Below the pieces are notes generated by a model. The model saw nothing but the letters and a program-made list of their open reading frames with translations, ran no database searches and was not told the origin of the DNA. A program made the position numbers and the translations under genes. A stretch of 64,000 nt of DNA from Euonymus europaeus (Eukaryota > Streptophyta > Magnoliopsida > Celastrales > Celastraceae), in the NCBI GenBank assembly GCA_963580455.1, contig OY756957.1:28054501-28118500 (forward strand). The letters run 5' to 3'. Positions 1 through 11,191 of the stretch are shown in pieces; position 1 is the stretch's first letter; every line of letters begins with the position of its first letter.

Positions 1-918
1 ATACTTATTCAGCAACCAAGTTCCAGATGGACATATTGCTAAAAGGATGTATTTTAAACAATGAAAGATAAGTAAAAGAGAGCCTTGTCAGCACATTCAA
101 AAGTTGATTGATGACATTATACCGGATGGAGTTGGAATGCTATTAACACTTAAAATCAAGTAGAGCAAAAGCAATACAAGGATAAAAAAATTGGTTGAGA
201 TGCCTAACAGCATCACATTTGGTGCCTTTAATTCTTCAGTCGATAAAACTATTAAGATAAACAAACATGCACTAATTTTAAGTTAAACAGCTTTAATCTG
301 GGCCAGTTTGGAATTCTGTAGCTTATTGAAAATGCTGCTGGCACATGCTTGTAAAAGCTACTGTGAGAATTATCTCTATAGCTGCATCAAAAGGTCACTA
401 ATTTTTCAATAAAATTCCATTGCAACTGCAGATTCTTATCAAAAGATAAAACTAAATAGAGCATTTTTAACCAATGGTCCAATACAGTAAAATTACTGTC
501 AGCATATGTTTTCAAAAAAAAACTTCAATAATGATTGCTAGATGCCAAGACAGACACGTCAAAAGATATGCCATAATTGGCATCATCATCATAGACTTAC
601 CCTTCAAACAATTTTGAGATAACATAAATGAATCCATATGAGAAATTAGAGAGAATCCATCACATAAATTCTCCATTGCCAAGGATAAATATATGGGAAC
701 ATAAATAAAAGATGAGTCAGTTTTATAATAAACTGTTCAGTTGCATTTAAAAAGCATCTAATGTAAGGCGAAACAGTTGTCCCAGACAAATGATAGGTTC
801 CAAACAGAATGCTGACTTCAAAACAATAAGTAGACAGACCATTATGAAGGAATGAGAGAAAATTAAAATTGGAAGTAAAATAGATATAGAGATATATATG
901 GCAAACAATTCCACTGAC
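1..918 (-). other. Presumed NUP1 intron or unresolved 3' exons
   Basis: Exon 8 of NUP1 ends at 919 on a clean AG|GTCAGT donor in phase 2. No stretch left of it gives a convincing next exon, so this AT-rich segment is probably intron. A donor-like site (AAGG|GTAAGT, minus strand, near 600) exists, but the sequence before it does not read like this family. Confidence 0.45.
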
Positions 919-3900
919 CTGCTAGAACTTTCTGGTCTTTCATCTGAAGAGACATTAAACTTTAGGCCGGCAGATCCAATCACAACTGACGGAGAAGCAA
1001 AGCCGTTGACAAAAGGGGAAGATGAATTAGGTTCCTTTACTGAAGGGACTTTTTCTCCAATATCATGTAAGGAATCAACACACTTTGATTCATTAAGTAA
1101 AGTAGTTTCAACAGATGCTAGAGTTGACTGCAAGGACCCCAAAACTGGCTGTCCAGTCATGCTGGTCAAAGGTGCAGCTGTGAAGGCTGGCATTTCAGTA
1201 ACTACGGCCACATTAGAAAATCCTTTCTTAGTGTTCTCATTCAATACAGAAGCTGTAAAGGGCTTTCCAGCAGAACCAATTGCAGGCTTCTCCATAGTTA
1301 GGGCTTCAGCTCTAATAGTCCCGCTTTCTGCAATTGAAACAGTTGGCTTCTCTCTCCCATGAGCCATTGAAGATGATACAGCTCCATTAGAACGGTCATC
1401 CTCATCTAGATCCAGATAATCCTAAGGAAAAACAAAATCAAAAAAATCAACAGACAAAAAAAAGAGGGAAACAGAACATCTTCAAGCATCTCCCTCGAGA
1501 AAACCCAAAGATACCCGGTAATTTCGAACCCTCCACAGAGGAGTAGTTTCTCTTTTAAGAGCTTTCTTTGACTGATCAAACAACTCACAACAACAAATAT
1601 CTACGGAGCCACAAGGGCCAGACAACTTGCCTAGTCACCAGAAATTCTCTCTACATGGCAAGGAAGGAAAAATTTACCATAAAGAGAAATTTAATATGAC
1701 AATATAAAACAACAAATTAAACTCAGAGGGATGAATCCTTAAGGAGACCTGGCTACATAAAATAAATCTAATACTCTGAAACCACAAAAGAGAATGTAAG
1801 AATAAGGTTATTACATAAACATTTTAAAAAAGGAAGAATAATAATAGCGCAAGCAACATAATACCAGCACAATTACATGATTGTCTCAAACACGCACATA
1901 CCTCATGTGCGCTCATCTGAAAAGCGCGTGTCTTTTGTCGTTCGGGTTGAACTGTGTTCAGGGCAAAAGCAGCACTTCTAACACTAGGAACATTACCCTT
2001 GATTAACCCCTTAGTACCTATGTCATTTACGATAGCAGCTAACTTGTCAGAAGAAGCAATCATATTTGAAGTACTGTTTTCTTCAACCTTGTCCTGCTTT
2101 TGATGAATACGCTCTCCAGCATCGGGTAAAGAGGTGTCATGCAAACCAACCGGCTTCCTATTATCTTTAACATTCTCCAAAAACTTCGATGACTCTACAT
2201 TTTCCAGGCTTCGAAGAGCAGGACCACGTAGCATGGAAGGTGACAACTCAGTAGGTGACTTATCCCTCGAAGAGACCAAAACATCAAGTTGTTGAAGTAT
2301 TTTTGAAGCCATCTCACTGGACTTTGAGGGAATAGCAGTGGAACTACTACCAGGAACTCTATTATCCTCATTTTCTGATAACTTCTTTTTGAAGCTCTGG
2401 TTTGTTCCATCAGCAGGAAGCAGATTCGGTACCAGAGATGATGATTGAGCAGCTTGAGAACCAACATTTGTCTCACTGATAGAAAGAGTTTTTCCAGCAG
2501 CTGACAATCCCAAATTTTGTGAGGACAGAAGGCTTGATTTCTGGCGAATTCTTCGTATAGGACCTATGGAACCTACATCATGTTCCAAGACTGAACTCCT
2601 CCTCTTTAAGGCCTGCAAAGAAATAAATGTATCAAATGATACCGTCTTTAGGGCCGCTACTAAACACGGAAGAGTTCACAAATATCCAACAGTTATACCC
2701 CTTGCTTAGATCCAGAAGCCACACTTTGTTCACGTGCCCCATGAGATGGTGACAATGCTCCACTAAACCCAACATCCTGGTTATTTAGCATATCAATAAA
2801 AGGACTAGAAAAAAAAATCAGAACTGCAATCAAAAACAGGAAGAAAAAAATCTCTGAGTCCAAACCTTGAAGGCAGCAGTTGAGTGGACTCTAGAATATG
2901 GTGTCCGAGCCATATTATATATTGCAGACCTGCCTCGAGATCTTGGTGTCACAAAGCCATTTTTATGAACATCAGCATGGGTAGAAGACCTACTCACAAG
3001 TGACATTATGGGGGATTTGGTAGGCAATGTTCGATTAAGTGATGCCGTTAAATCCTCCCTCAGTAGTTCACTTTGCCAATTAAGCACTGATGGGGATGCT
3101 TTAGAAGGCCTCCGGTCCATGTAAGCTTTTGCAACCTCTGCAGGTGAAGCAATATCTTCATTGAGGACCTGAAACAAATTTAACCATTAAGGTGTAATGC
3201 GAGCCAAAGTGACCTGTGAGTTATGAAAAAGTACATTTCCAATAACATCATAAATAACTTGCGTGTATCCTGAAGTAAAAGTATGGATGTCTTTATACAC
3301 TTGAGTTTACGACAAGAGTTCCAATGAGGTTGCTCTCAATTCTATTTTCATTCGCTGGAGTACTTGTGAATTCCACCTTTTTTCCTTGAGCTATGCCCAA
3401 AGTTGAAGTGCCAACTTCAGACCTTTTCTCATGTTCCCCAACAGTCCTTGAACGAAGTAGGTCAGTCAGTCGATCAATTTCAGATCTGTGGAAATAATAG
3501 TCATTTATTACAATTTCCACTGTGACAGTCTAAAAAAAAGTTGCATCATCCACAACCAGGGAAAAGCAAAAAAGGACAGATGCTACTAAATGAAAGCCAT
3601 CAAAGATATAACTTTTCCGAGAAAGAGAAATGTTAGAAGTTAGAACTTAGAACATAAATATGCAGGAGAAAATCTAAGAAACAAAAGTAACATTTCAATT
3701 GAATCTGAATCTTGATTGCACGTATAACTAGCTTTTACACAATGCCCGGCCAAAAGGAAATGGTGAATTCGTCATCATACGAAACATGAACGACACAATA
3801 ACTAAAACAAGGTCACCAAACACCGCACAATTTTAGAGAGCACAGAAGTACACATCCTTACCCTTACACAACAAAGAACTGAAGAAGGCTTTTCTTTTAA

Positions 3901-6140
3901 TACAAAAGAATGAAGTAACCTTACCATAACGCCAAGGCTCATCCTCGACATTTATTTTCTGATTGTTCGGGATGGGTATTCAAATTCCTGCCCTTAGAGC
4001 ACGATGAAGAGGAGCTTCACCTTTTTTTCGAATAAAGAAAATTAATATTAAAAAGGCACCGAAAGGTGCAACCCAAGCAGGAGAATTATGAACCAGCTAA
4101 ACTCCTTATTCCTTAGGCTGTGCTTGGGGGAGGGGCTGGGAGGGGTTTGTTTATTCGCGAAACCCTCCGAACACCTACTTGGCGCAAACCTCAGAGTGTT
4201 CAGCCCTTTTTCCAGACCCTGAAAATGAGGGGTTGGAATGCGTTTACTCACATAAAAGTCTCTAATCCCATCCCAAAACCCCCCACACCACCCCACCCCA
4301 CCCCAGACCAGTAAGGGTTCACTTTCATGAACTCCTCCCAACCGGCCAACCCCTCCCCCAAGCACAGCCTTAAGATACCCCGAGGGTAAAAGTATAACAT
4401 CTTGAGTCATTGTAAATCAATTAAAAAAAATCATGGTGCAGTGTCAAAGAGGGAAGAAGCGCGCAGTCTTATCCCTGAATTTCAGAGAACTCCCCGCAGT
4501 TGGAACCAGTGATGTCTATGTTAAAATGATGCAACTTGGTAATGTTGCCAAGATTGCCCTATATCATGTAAATCAATGCAACATCAATTTCAAGTATGCT
4601 GATAGTTCCTAATCACATTAAGTTACTAGAAAACTTGCCTTGTAAAAGTTCTTTGCTTTAGAATTTGCTCAAGTTCAATAACTCCGTCTTTGTCTAAACT
4701 TTTACCGGGATAGCTGCATCCATTGATGTCTCCATCTTGCGCATTCAAAGGATCCTTTACATGCAAATTTACAAACAAGACAAGCATATCAACCAAAATG
4801 GCCCATGATACAAATGAAATGTAGCATTATTGAAAAGACAAAATAACTGGAATTTCCTGAGAATAAACCAAATGAAAAAAGATTTACAAAACCAATAACT
4901 AGCACAATATAACTCAATGGCAAGATCAACTGGAATACCCACTCCTACAACCAACCTCCTTACAAAGAATGATCTAGGACTACATGTACGTATTCTTCAT
5001 CCCAGTCACCAAAATATAAAATTGGAGGTGATGTTCCATTGTTTCTTCAAACAGTAGCGGTTACACGAAGGCATTAAAACTTACACTGAAAACAGCCCCA
5101 TGATCTCTGTCCCTTGTTTCCTGGCTAGCCTCTGATCAAGAATATAAACATGTGTCTTCCGATCAACAATTGTCACATAAATAATCACCACCAAAAAAAA
5201 AAATAGTTGAACAACTAATGAACTGCACTCACAAACGATGATCAAACATGGTCAACATAAAGAAAGACAGAAATCCATATTTTAAATTTTTGTATCATAA
5301 TGCTCTCACTACCATAAAAAACAAAACTAATACTGATTTCAATCATTATTACATTCTACATGAGTAACTCAAAATGATATGCAATAGATACAAGAATGTG
5401 AGGCAATTAATATGTATTCACAGAACAGATGTGCACCAGAAATATCTGCACATAAGGTGTAACTTGTTAGGTATTATTAGCTATTTAAAACGAAAACAGA
5501 AGAACATTAATCAAAATCCCATTAGGCTCATATTCAAAACCTACCAGTCATAAAAATTCTGGATTCAGTAAAGACTAGCTCCCACATCAAACAATAAACC
5601 CAAATTGATCTTCTAAGTTAAAGAGAACGTTTTCACAAAAAGTAAACAAAACCCCTGAATCTAATCGCATTCCTTAACCATTCCCGAGTAAACGGCACCA
5701 AATAAGCATAAATTCTTCCCAAGGTCGACGAGTAGAAAAACAATAACAACGAAACAGATACTTTCCAAATAAAAGAACACGGTTTTCCATTAAAAAACCA
5801 AACTGTCCACTGGGAAAAAAAAACATGAACCCTAACCTGGCTTCATAGGCGACGGGTCTGGGGCAGGAGGAGGAGGGAGGCGCTTTCGGAAGACAGAAGC
5901 AAAGAGGCGGTGAGCGCTGGAGGCAATAAGCCTCTGTGCAGGATCGACCAACCTGGAGAGCCAGCCATCGTTGCTTCCACCGCCGTTGCTATTGCTAGAA
6001 CTAGGGTTTCTAATGGCGGTCGGTGGACGATCATAGGGCGTCGAATTGTGACTCCTAAAAGGCCGTTTTCGAAACTTCCCGAAACCCCCTCCTCCACCTT
6101 CGTAAGCATCACGCTTGTTCTCTTCCGGCGCCGTCGCCAT
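919..6140 (-). CDS. NUP1: Nuclear pore protein NUP1/NUP136, 5' part (3' end outside window)
   Basis: This encodes the N-terminal 745 residues of the plant nuclear-basket nucleoporin NUP1 (NUP136), which acts at the inner face of the nuclear pore in mRNA export and nuclear shape. Exons on the minus strand are 6140-5837, 5131-5085, 4754-4639, 3485-3311, 3168-2866, 2776-2699, 2612-1902 and 1421-919; all junctions keep frame. The start is the ATG at 6140 (MATAPEEN); an upstream in-frame ATG lies in the 5' leader. Residues about 59-85 (GWLSRLVDPAQRL and following) form the conserved amphipathic N-terminal motif of the family. Exons 3-4 give the conserved IELEQILKQRTFTRSEIDRL block, and exon 7 starts with the conserved VLEHDVGSIGPIRRIRQK stretch. 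Intron 3 is GC-AG. Arabidopsis NUP1 is about 1,300 residues, so the FG-rich C-terminal half should lie left of the window. Family assignment is strong; exon 6, with its short acceptor, is the least certain. Confidence 0.88.
4113..4373. mobile_element. MITE-like inverted-repeat element in NUP1 intron 3
   Basis: The segment starts with ttaggctgtgcttgggggag and ends with the near-exact reverse complement (ctcccccaagcacagcctta), giving terminal inverted repeats of about 22 bp on a roughly 260-bp body with no coding capacity. It lies between exons 3 and 4 of NUP1. A second element at 10931-11191 shares internal words such as aaaatgaggggtt and ccctccgaaca, so the two look like one family. The target duplication is not clear. 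The 30 bp before 4090 (A-rich, with a gcaccgaaaggtgc palindrome) may be a separate old insertion. Confidence 0.55.
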
Positions 6141-6219
6141 GGCTGAGATAAAAGGAAAGCTCACGGCTTTGCAGTGTATACAGATAGAAAGGGAGAACGG
6201 GACGGGGAACCGGTGCTCG

Positions 6220-6228
6220 TTAGGGTTT
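6220..6228 (-). promoter_or_regulatory. Telo-box-like motif in the NUP1 leader
   Basis: The minus strand reads AAACCCTAA about 80 bp before the NUP1 start codon. Telo-boxes of this form are common in leaders and promoters of plant housekeeping genes. Only the match itself is seen; function is inferred. Confidence 0.35.
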
Positions 6229-7291
6229 TTATTCAAAAGAGAGAAATTAAAAAGATTAAAATAATTCGCAGATGTAATATTGTGCGAGATGGAGATCCGA
6301 CTTCGTCTTTTCCAAGTCTGGCTCCCTTTTCCCCTGTTTGCTCAAGACTAACTAGAATGCACGACGTTGACACAAGAAACTGTAACAGACGAACTGAAGG
6401 CAGTCAAAGTTAATAAGAGTTTCATTGGCAAAAAAAATGAACGGTGTCGATTTGACTGTGAAGATTCGTAGGTCCTCCATTTTGTTTTGCTTTTATTTTA
6501 ATACAGGGATTTTGTTTATTATTTTAGTGGATTTGAAAATTAGAAGTAATCGAACCGGATTTAACACACACTGAATATGAAAATTGCCGGTGAGAGTGTG
6601 ATTATGCAGCTTTGCCATATTCCTTAGACAATGGCATCTCCATTATGGATGACAAAATTTTAACCGACTCGAATGATCAACTCTTATGATCTGTATCAAA
6701 TTAAATTTAGATATAAGATCAAATTTAGATATAAGTTATATGTTCAAAATTTATATCCAAACACAAGAATTTTGTCCGGTTAAAAATCGGGTTTGGGTGC
6801 AAACTTCAAATACACAAATCTTATTTGATTTAGTTGTCCGAACCCTAATCTGAATTGGATTATTGTATAATTTACTTGTCTGAATTTAAACTAATCCATC
6901 AATTAAGTAATTCCGAAAATCCAAAATAATCCGATTTCGAACATACAAATATCTCATAAACACTTTATATTATTCGACCCGGACCTGATTTTTGTCACCC
7001 CTAATCTTCATACCTCCATTTTCACTATACTAAACAAATAGACAAGTGGAGCAATGGATATTAGTCCAATAATGTCATAGAATTTGGGTAGCAAGAAGAG
7101 GTTTAGGGAAAATAAACAGAAATAAGACTTCTTTTATATTCTGTATATGAAATGAAGCAGATTACACTGCAAAAAATCCATAAAAATGCCAAAAGACTCT
7201 ACTAAGCTGACTAATTGATAGTTACACTATACAAGTCTAAACTATACAAAAGAACTCGAAGATAAAGAGAAAAAATCAACAGCAAACATTA
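6229..7291. other. AT-rich spacer upstream of NUP1
   Basis: No coding segment is recognised. The first 250 bp presumably hold the NUP1 promoter. The part from 6540 to 7010 has low-complexity words resembling degenerate intergenic repeats. No RNA gene is seen. Confidence 0.5.
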
Positions 7292-7414
7292 CTAAAGTTT
7301 CAGAGCATCTCTAAACTCTACGCTGAAACTATTTTTCAGGCCCTTTAAAGCAGCCACCGGAGTCATTCCTTTTTGCATCATGACCACAAACTCGTTGTAA
7401 TCTATGCGTCCGTC
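7292..7414 (-). pseudogene. CDPK last-exon relic (C-terminal EF-hand)
   Basis: Read on the minus strand, a tttttttgcag acceptor is followed by 40 codons and a TAG stop. The start DGRIDYNEFVVMMQKG matches the loop and outgoing helix of the last EF-hand of plant calcium-dependent protein kinases, and the tail ending in FRDALKL resembles CPK1/2-type C-termini. Acceptor, phase and stop fit a genuine last exon. No other EF-hand exons lie upstream, so this is a gene remnant or a captured exon. It may still be spliced to something transcribed from the right, but nothing here shows that. Confidence 0.6.
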
Positions 7415-7619
7415 CTGCAAAAAAATCAATTATGAATGGTGGCTATAATCAATTATATTGCTCAATGACCAAAAAACGAGCTCAGGTTTGAGTAGGCAGA
7501 CGAGTCTTTCAAACCCTTCCATGCTCATTGGAGTCGAATGTGAGATGGAAGTAGGTAACTTCCTTTTTTCTTCTTAAATAATCCCAACCATTCCTTCTTG
7601 AAGCCAACCTTCTTGCAGT

Positions 7620-7725
7620 AATCGAGCAATCCTCAGTTCCTCACGTATTAACCGCCTTCTTTGGTCACGAACTAGCATTTTCCTCACTAAATCTTTGGCG
7701 CCTTCGGTGTCGATTGCTTCAAATC
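7620..7725 (-). pseudogene. Possible protein-kinase (CDPK-like) fragment
   Basis: The minus strand reads an uninterrupted stretch containing GAKDLVRKMLVRDQRRRL, close to the subdomain XI segment of CDPK kinase domains, where AKDLVRKML-x-RD-x2-RRL is typical. It lies 5' of the CDPK EF-hand relic on the same strand, as expected for one broken gene. Against this, the following residues (IREELRIARLLQ) do not continue like a kinase, so it could be a fragment of another basic helical protein. Confidence 0.3.
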
Positions 7726-7870
7726 ACAACTCGAAGAGACGAAGAATGATAGAGATGCTTTCATCGAGGCTCTCAATAAGAGTGATAGAACTGAAGAGAA
7801 TACATCAGCTCTTCTTGCAACTTTGGAGAAGTTGAGTGCTCGAGTTCAGATCTTATCTCGACAGGATTAG
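7726..7870 (+). pseudogene. Unrecognised helical coding fragment
   Basis: The plus strand reads about 48 codons without a start, beginning SQLEETKNDRDAFIEAL and ending VQILSRQD then TAG. The composition is charged and heptad-like, suggesting a coiled-coil C-terminus. No family is recognised. It abuts the kinase-like fragment of opposite strand, so the spot may be a mosaic of gene scraps. The 300 bp after it (7871-8167) hold nothing recognisable. Confidence 0.3.
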
Positions 7871-8167
7871 ATAAAATGTATTCTTTAGTCATTCACTCTT
7901 CGTTTAAGCAAATTATGTTTGTCCAACAAAAAAAAGGAAGAAAAAAAAAGAATTTTTTGTTTATCGTTTGTAATATGTTTGTTTTGGTGGGGTCTAGTTA
8001 AAGTAGTGGGACACCCTCAAAACATTTTACCTGACTTTCTAATTTCTATGGACAAACCGACAAACGGAAGTGTAGGTTGGAACCTCTTAGCTTATGTTTG
8101 TGAAACTGAAATTCTGGAAAATATGGCTACCTTAACTTTCCGATTTCCATATTTAGGATACACTTGG

Positions 8168-10042
8168 TGTCGCAACCGGTTTTGCGAAATGGATTTTTAA
8201 TAAAATATAAGAAGTCGCCACCAATTGAATAAGTGCAATTGGTCACCATGAAAAATATAATTTTGGTCTACGAAAAATCCAGAAAAAGGGTAAGTGAGTT
8301 TGTTGCGTATGAGGAAGGTGTAAGGCACCCCACAACGCCTGTTTTAAAAACAGTTGCCAACTTAACTTTTATTATCCCATTAAATGACCTTTCCCAAAAA
8401 ATATTAATTGTAGCATACGTAAAGTGTGAAGATTATATAAGATAAATATAATATTTACAGAAATATGATAGCTATATAGGATAAAATAATTTAAATAAAT
8501 ATGGAGATATATCAAAATAGAATGAAATGAATTTATAAAATATATATAAATTATATTCGAATATAATAAAATAATTTTATAATATATATATAGACTATAT
8601 ATGTAAGGTGCAATGATTATACACGCTATACTACAAATTATATAAGACAAAAATAATATTTAGATAAATATAATAGCTATATAGGAAAAATAATTTAAGT
8701 AGATATATGGCTATATTAAAATAGAATAAAATGAATTCATAATATATATATATGTATAAATAAAATAATTTTATAATATATAAAAAACTATATTAAAAGT
8801 CTTAATATTGAGGTTCATGGGGTTTTTCCATCCAATGGTCAAATTTCCCAAGTAACACTCTCACCTCAAGAATCTATCCAAGGGTGCATCCAATGCATTC
8901 CCCAAATCGATTCCATCGTAGGTAAAAACTTTTAATATAATTTTTATATACTACATAGGTTTAAAAATAAAATAAAATAAAAATAGAGATAAAGATAAAT
9001 AAGACGAAAATAAAATAAAATAAAAATAAAAATATGATATAGATAAATAAAAACAAAAACAAAACGAGGATAAAATAAAAATAAAATGTTGGGAACCGAG
9101 TTTTTTCTGGAAATTATACGATATCAATTATCGCAAATCCCATAATCCAACATATTAAAATATTAAATCACATAATTAACACATAAATCAGACACTATCA
9201 AATCAATCATATAATTCACATATAACCACATTTCAAATAACGTTCACATATAAACACGTTTCAAATAACATATTAACAATGTTAAAAAATGATGAATGAT
9301 ATGCAATCTCGGTTCCCTTTTTTATATTGATAACTCATCATCTCAACCATACTATTAAATTAGTATGATTAAAAATATGATTTATTACCGAAAAGATTAT
9401 TATATTAAAGGCACCACGTTAAATTTCTTGGAACCCCTTTTCCATCCGATGGTAAAGGTTCCGAAAAATCATTTCCTCAAGAATCCTTTCGGGATAACAT
9501 CCAATGCTTCCCCATTTGGTTCCGTCGTCGGATTAACATTCAAAATAATCACAATACATCTACAAACTAAAAATCCGAACTGAGTCAAATGCACAAAAAA
9601 AAATAGATACAATTGTAATCTATGACAGTTTAAAGAAAGTCACCTCAAGGTAACAAATGTTAACAGACAAAGTTAAACTCTCAAGTATTCACGCTAGTAA
9701 AATTATTGTAAGGAACAGAGGACCCATATCAATTTCAATTTACAAATTTGGGAATTTTCACATGCCACAATAACAATTCAAATATTCTCAAAGTGTGATT
9801 CCATTCATTGTTTTTGTTGACCCGATATCATAACACATATACATATATATATATATATATATAAATACACGTACACCATATATATATATCATGATTCACA
9901 TCCATACAGCATCCACAGGACCACAACATCCATATATATATATATATATATCACTCATATACACGCATACATAACTAATACAACATCTATATATATATAT
10001 CCTATATGCATGTTTAAGTATATAACTCACGACATCCATACT

Positions 10043-10075
<33 letters not shown>

Positions 10076-10924
10076 CATATACACATAAGTATCTGCATAT
10101 AAGTATATATAATCAAGAAAACAGCATATAGATGACAACGAAGGTACCTGTCGATGATTAAAGGAGATGTGGAATGGTATTTGGCAGAGAATTGGTCAAA
10201 TCTTTCCCAATCAGATTGACTGTTGATGAAGTTTTGATAAAGATCAAAAAAAAAAAAAAAATGGGGCTCAGATGGTGGGCTGTTGTGCTGGTGACTTTTG
10301 GAGTCCTCCCCTTAAGATAATGGTTCGGGTCCTTTTTATGAGGAGGTAGGAGGTGGCTAGTAAAGGTGATTGCTGGTACTGCCAGTCAAGGGAGGTGGCT
10401 ACGGGTGACTTTTCCTGAATTTTGGCTCACCGACCCCCCCCCTTTTTGTCAGCTTCACCTCCTATTTATATCTTCTCAATTAAAATCATCTATTTCCTTT
10501 TTTGCTTCTACCCGAAATCTACCCCAATAATTCTTCCAAGAATCTCTCTAAGTTTCTTTTAAAATCCCTCAAATTCTCTCTTTCCATTTTTTGCTTGATT
10601 TCTTACCTCCTTTTTATTGATTCTTCTATAAGTTTCCTTTCTCAATCAACTAATGCCGGCGCATCTCTGTCACTCTTCATCTTGCGTTTCCTCCTTATTT
10701 CCTTAGGGTTAGACATCATTGGACCGGGCTCCCATTTTAATAAGCCTTGATGAATCTTTTTTATTGGGTCATCTCATTAGATTAATACATGGGCTTTGAA
10801 TGGTTTTATTGGATTTCCATTAAAGTTTGAATTAAGATATGGATCAAGTGTTTAAGTAGGCTAATAATTTATTATGTCTAAATGGGCTCTTACATTGGGC
10901 TTGAACCAAAATTGGGGTACAACA
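8168..10924. mobile_element. Solo-LTR-like element, 2,757 bp, with 5-bp target duplication
   Basis: The element begins TGTCGCAACC and ends GGGGTACAACA, so it has TG...CA ends with short inverted termini, and is flanked by a perfect 5-bp direct repeat CTTGG (8163-8167 and 10925-10929). That is the signature of LTR-retrotransposon integration. Only one LTR-like unit is present, with no gag or pol reading frame, so a solo LTR is the best reading. Its 5' part carries a motif common in plant repeats (gtcgccacca, then ttttggtctacg and a gcaccccacaacgc word). Two related blocks of about 115 bp lie inside (about 8815-8935 and 9420-9540), and there are TA/CA microsatellites at 9838-10085. Confidence 0.7.
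9838..10085. repeat. TA/CA-rich microsatellite cluster
   Basis: Several runs of (ta)n and one (ca)n are interspersed with tacacgcata-type words inside the solo-LTR-like element. Open reading frames here are by-products of the dinucleotide repeats. Confidence 0.85.
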
Positions 10925-10930
10925 CTTGGT

Positions 10931-11191
10931 ATGAGGGTTAGAATGGTTTGAGTTGAGAGGTGTTGGGTAGGGAGGGGTTTATAGAAGTGAACTCTTACTT
11001 GATATTTTCAAAGATGTTTTTGCGAGTGAACACCTCTTAACCTCTCAAAATGAGGGGTTAAGAAAAATAGTGTTGGGAGGGATTCATGAACCCCTCCGAA
11101 CATCTTGAGATGTTCGCACAAAGTAAAGATTTAGAGAGGTTGCGAATCTCTCCCAACATTTCTCAACACCTCTCTCAAACAAACCCTTAAG
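10931..11191. mobile_element. MITE-like inverted-repeat element
   Basis: The left end (gggttagaatggtttgagtt, then gagaggtgttggg) matches the reverse complement of the right end (cccaacatttctcaacacct, then ctctcaaacaaaccctt). The internal sequence is non-coding and shares words with the MITE in NUP1 intron 3. It sits immediately after the solo-LTR-like element. Confidence 0.5.

Noticed and set aside
898..1362. 154-codon plus-strand frame
   Set aside because: It is the antisense shadow of NUP1 exon 8, whose sense frame has family similarity and proper splice sites.
9896..10138. 80-codon minus-strand frame rich in Tyr, Ile and Val
   Set aside because: It is a translation of TA and CA microsatellites.
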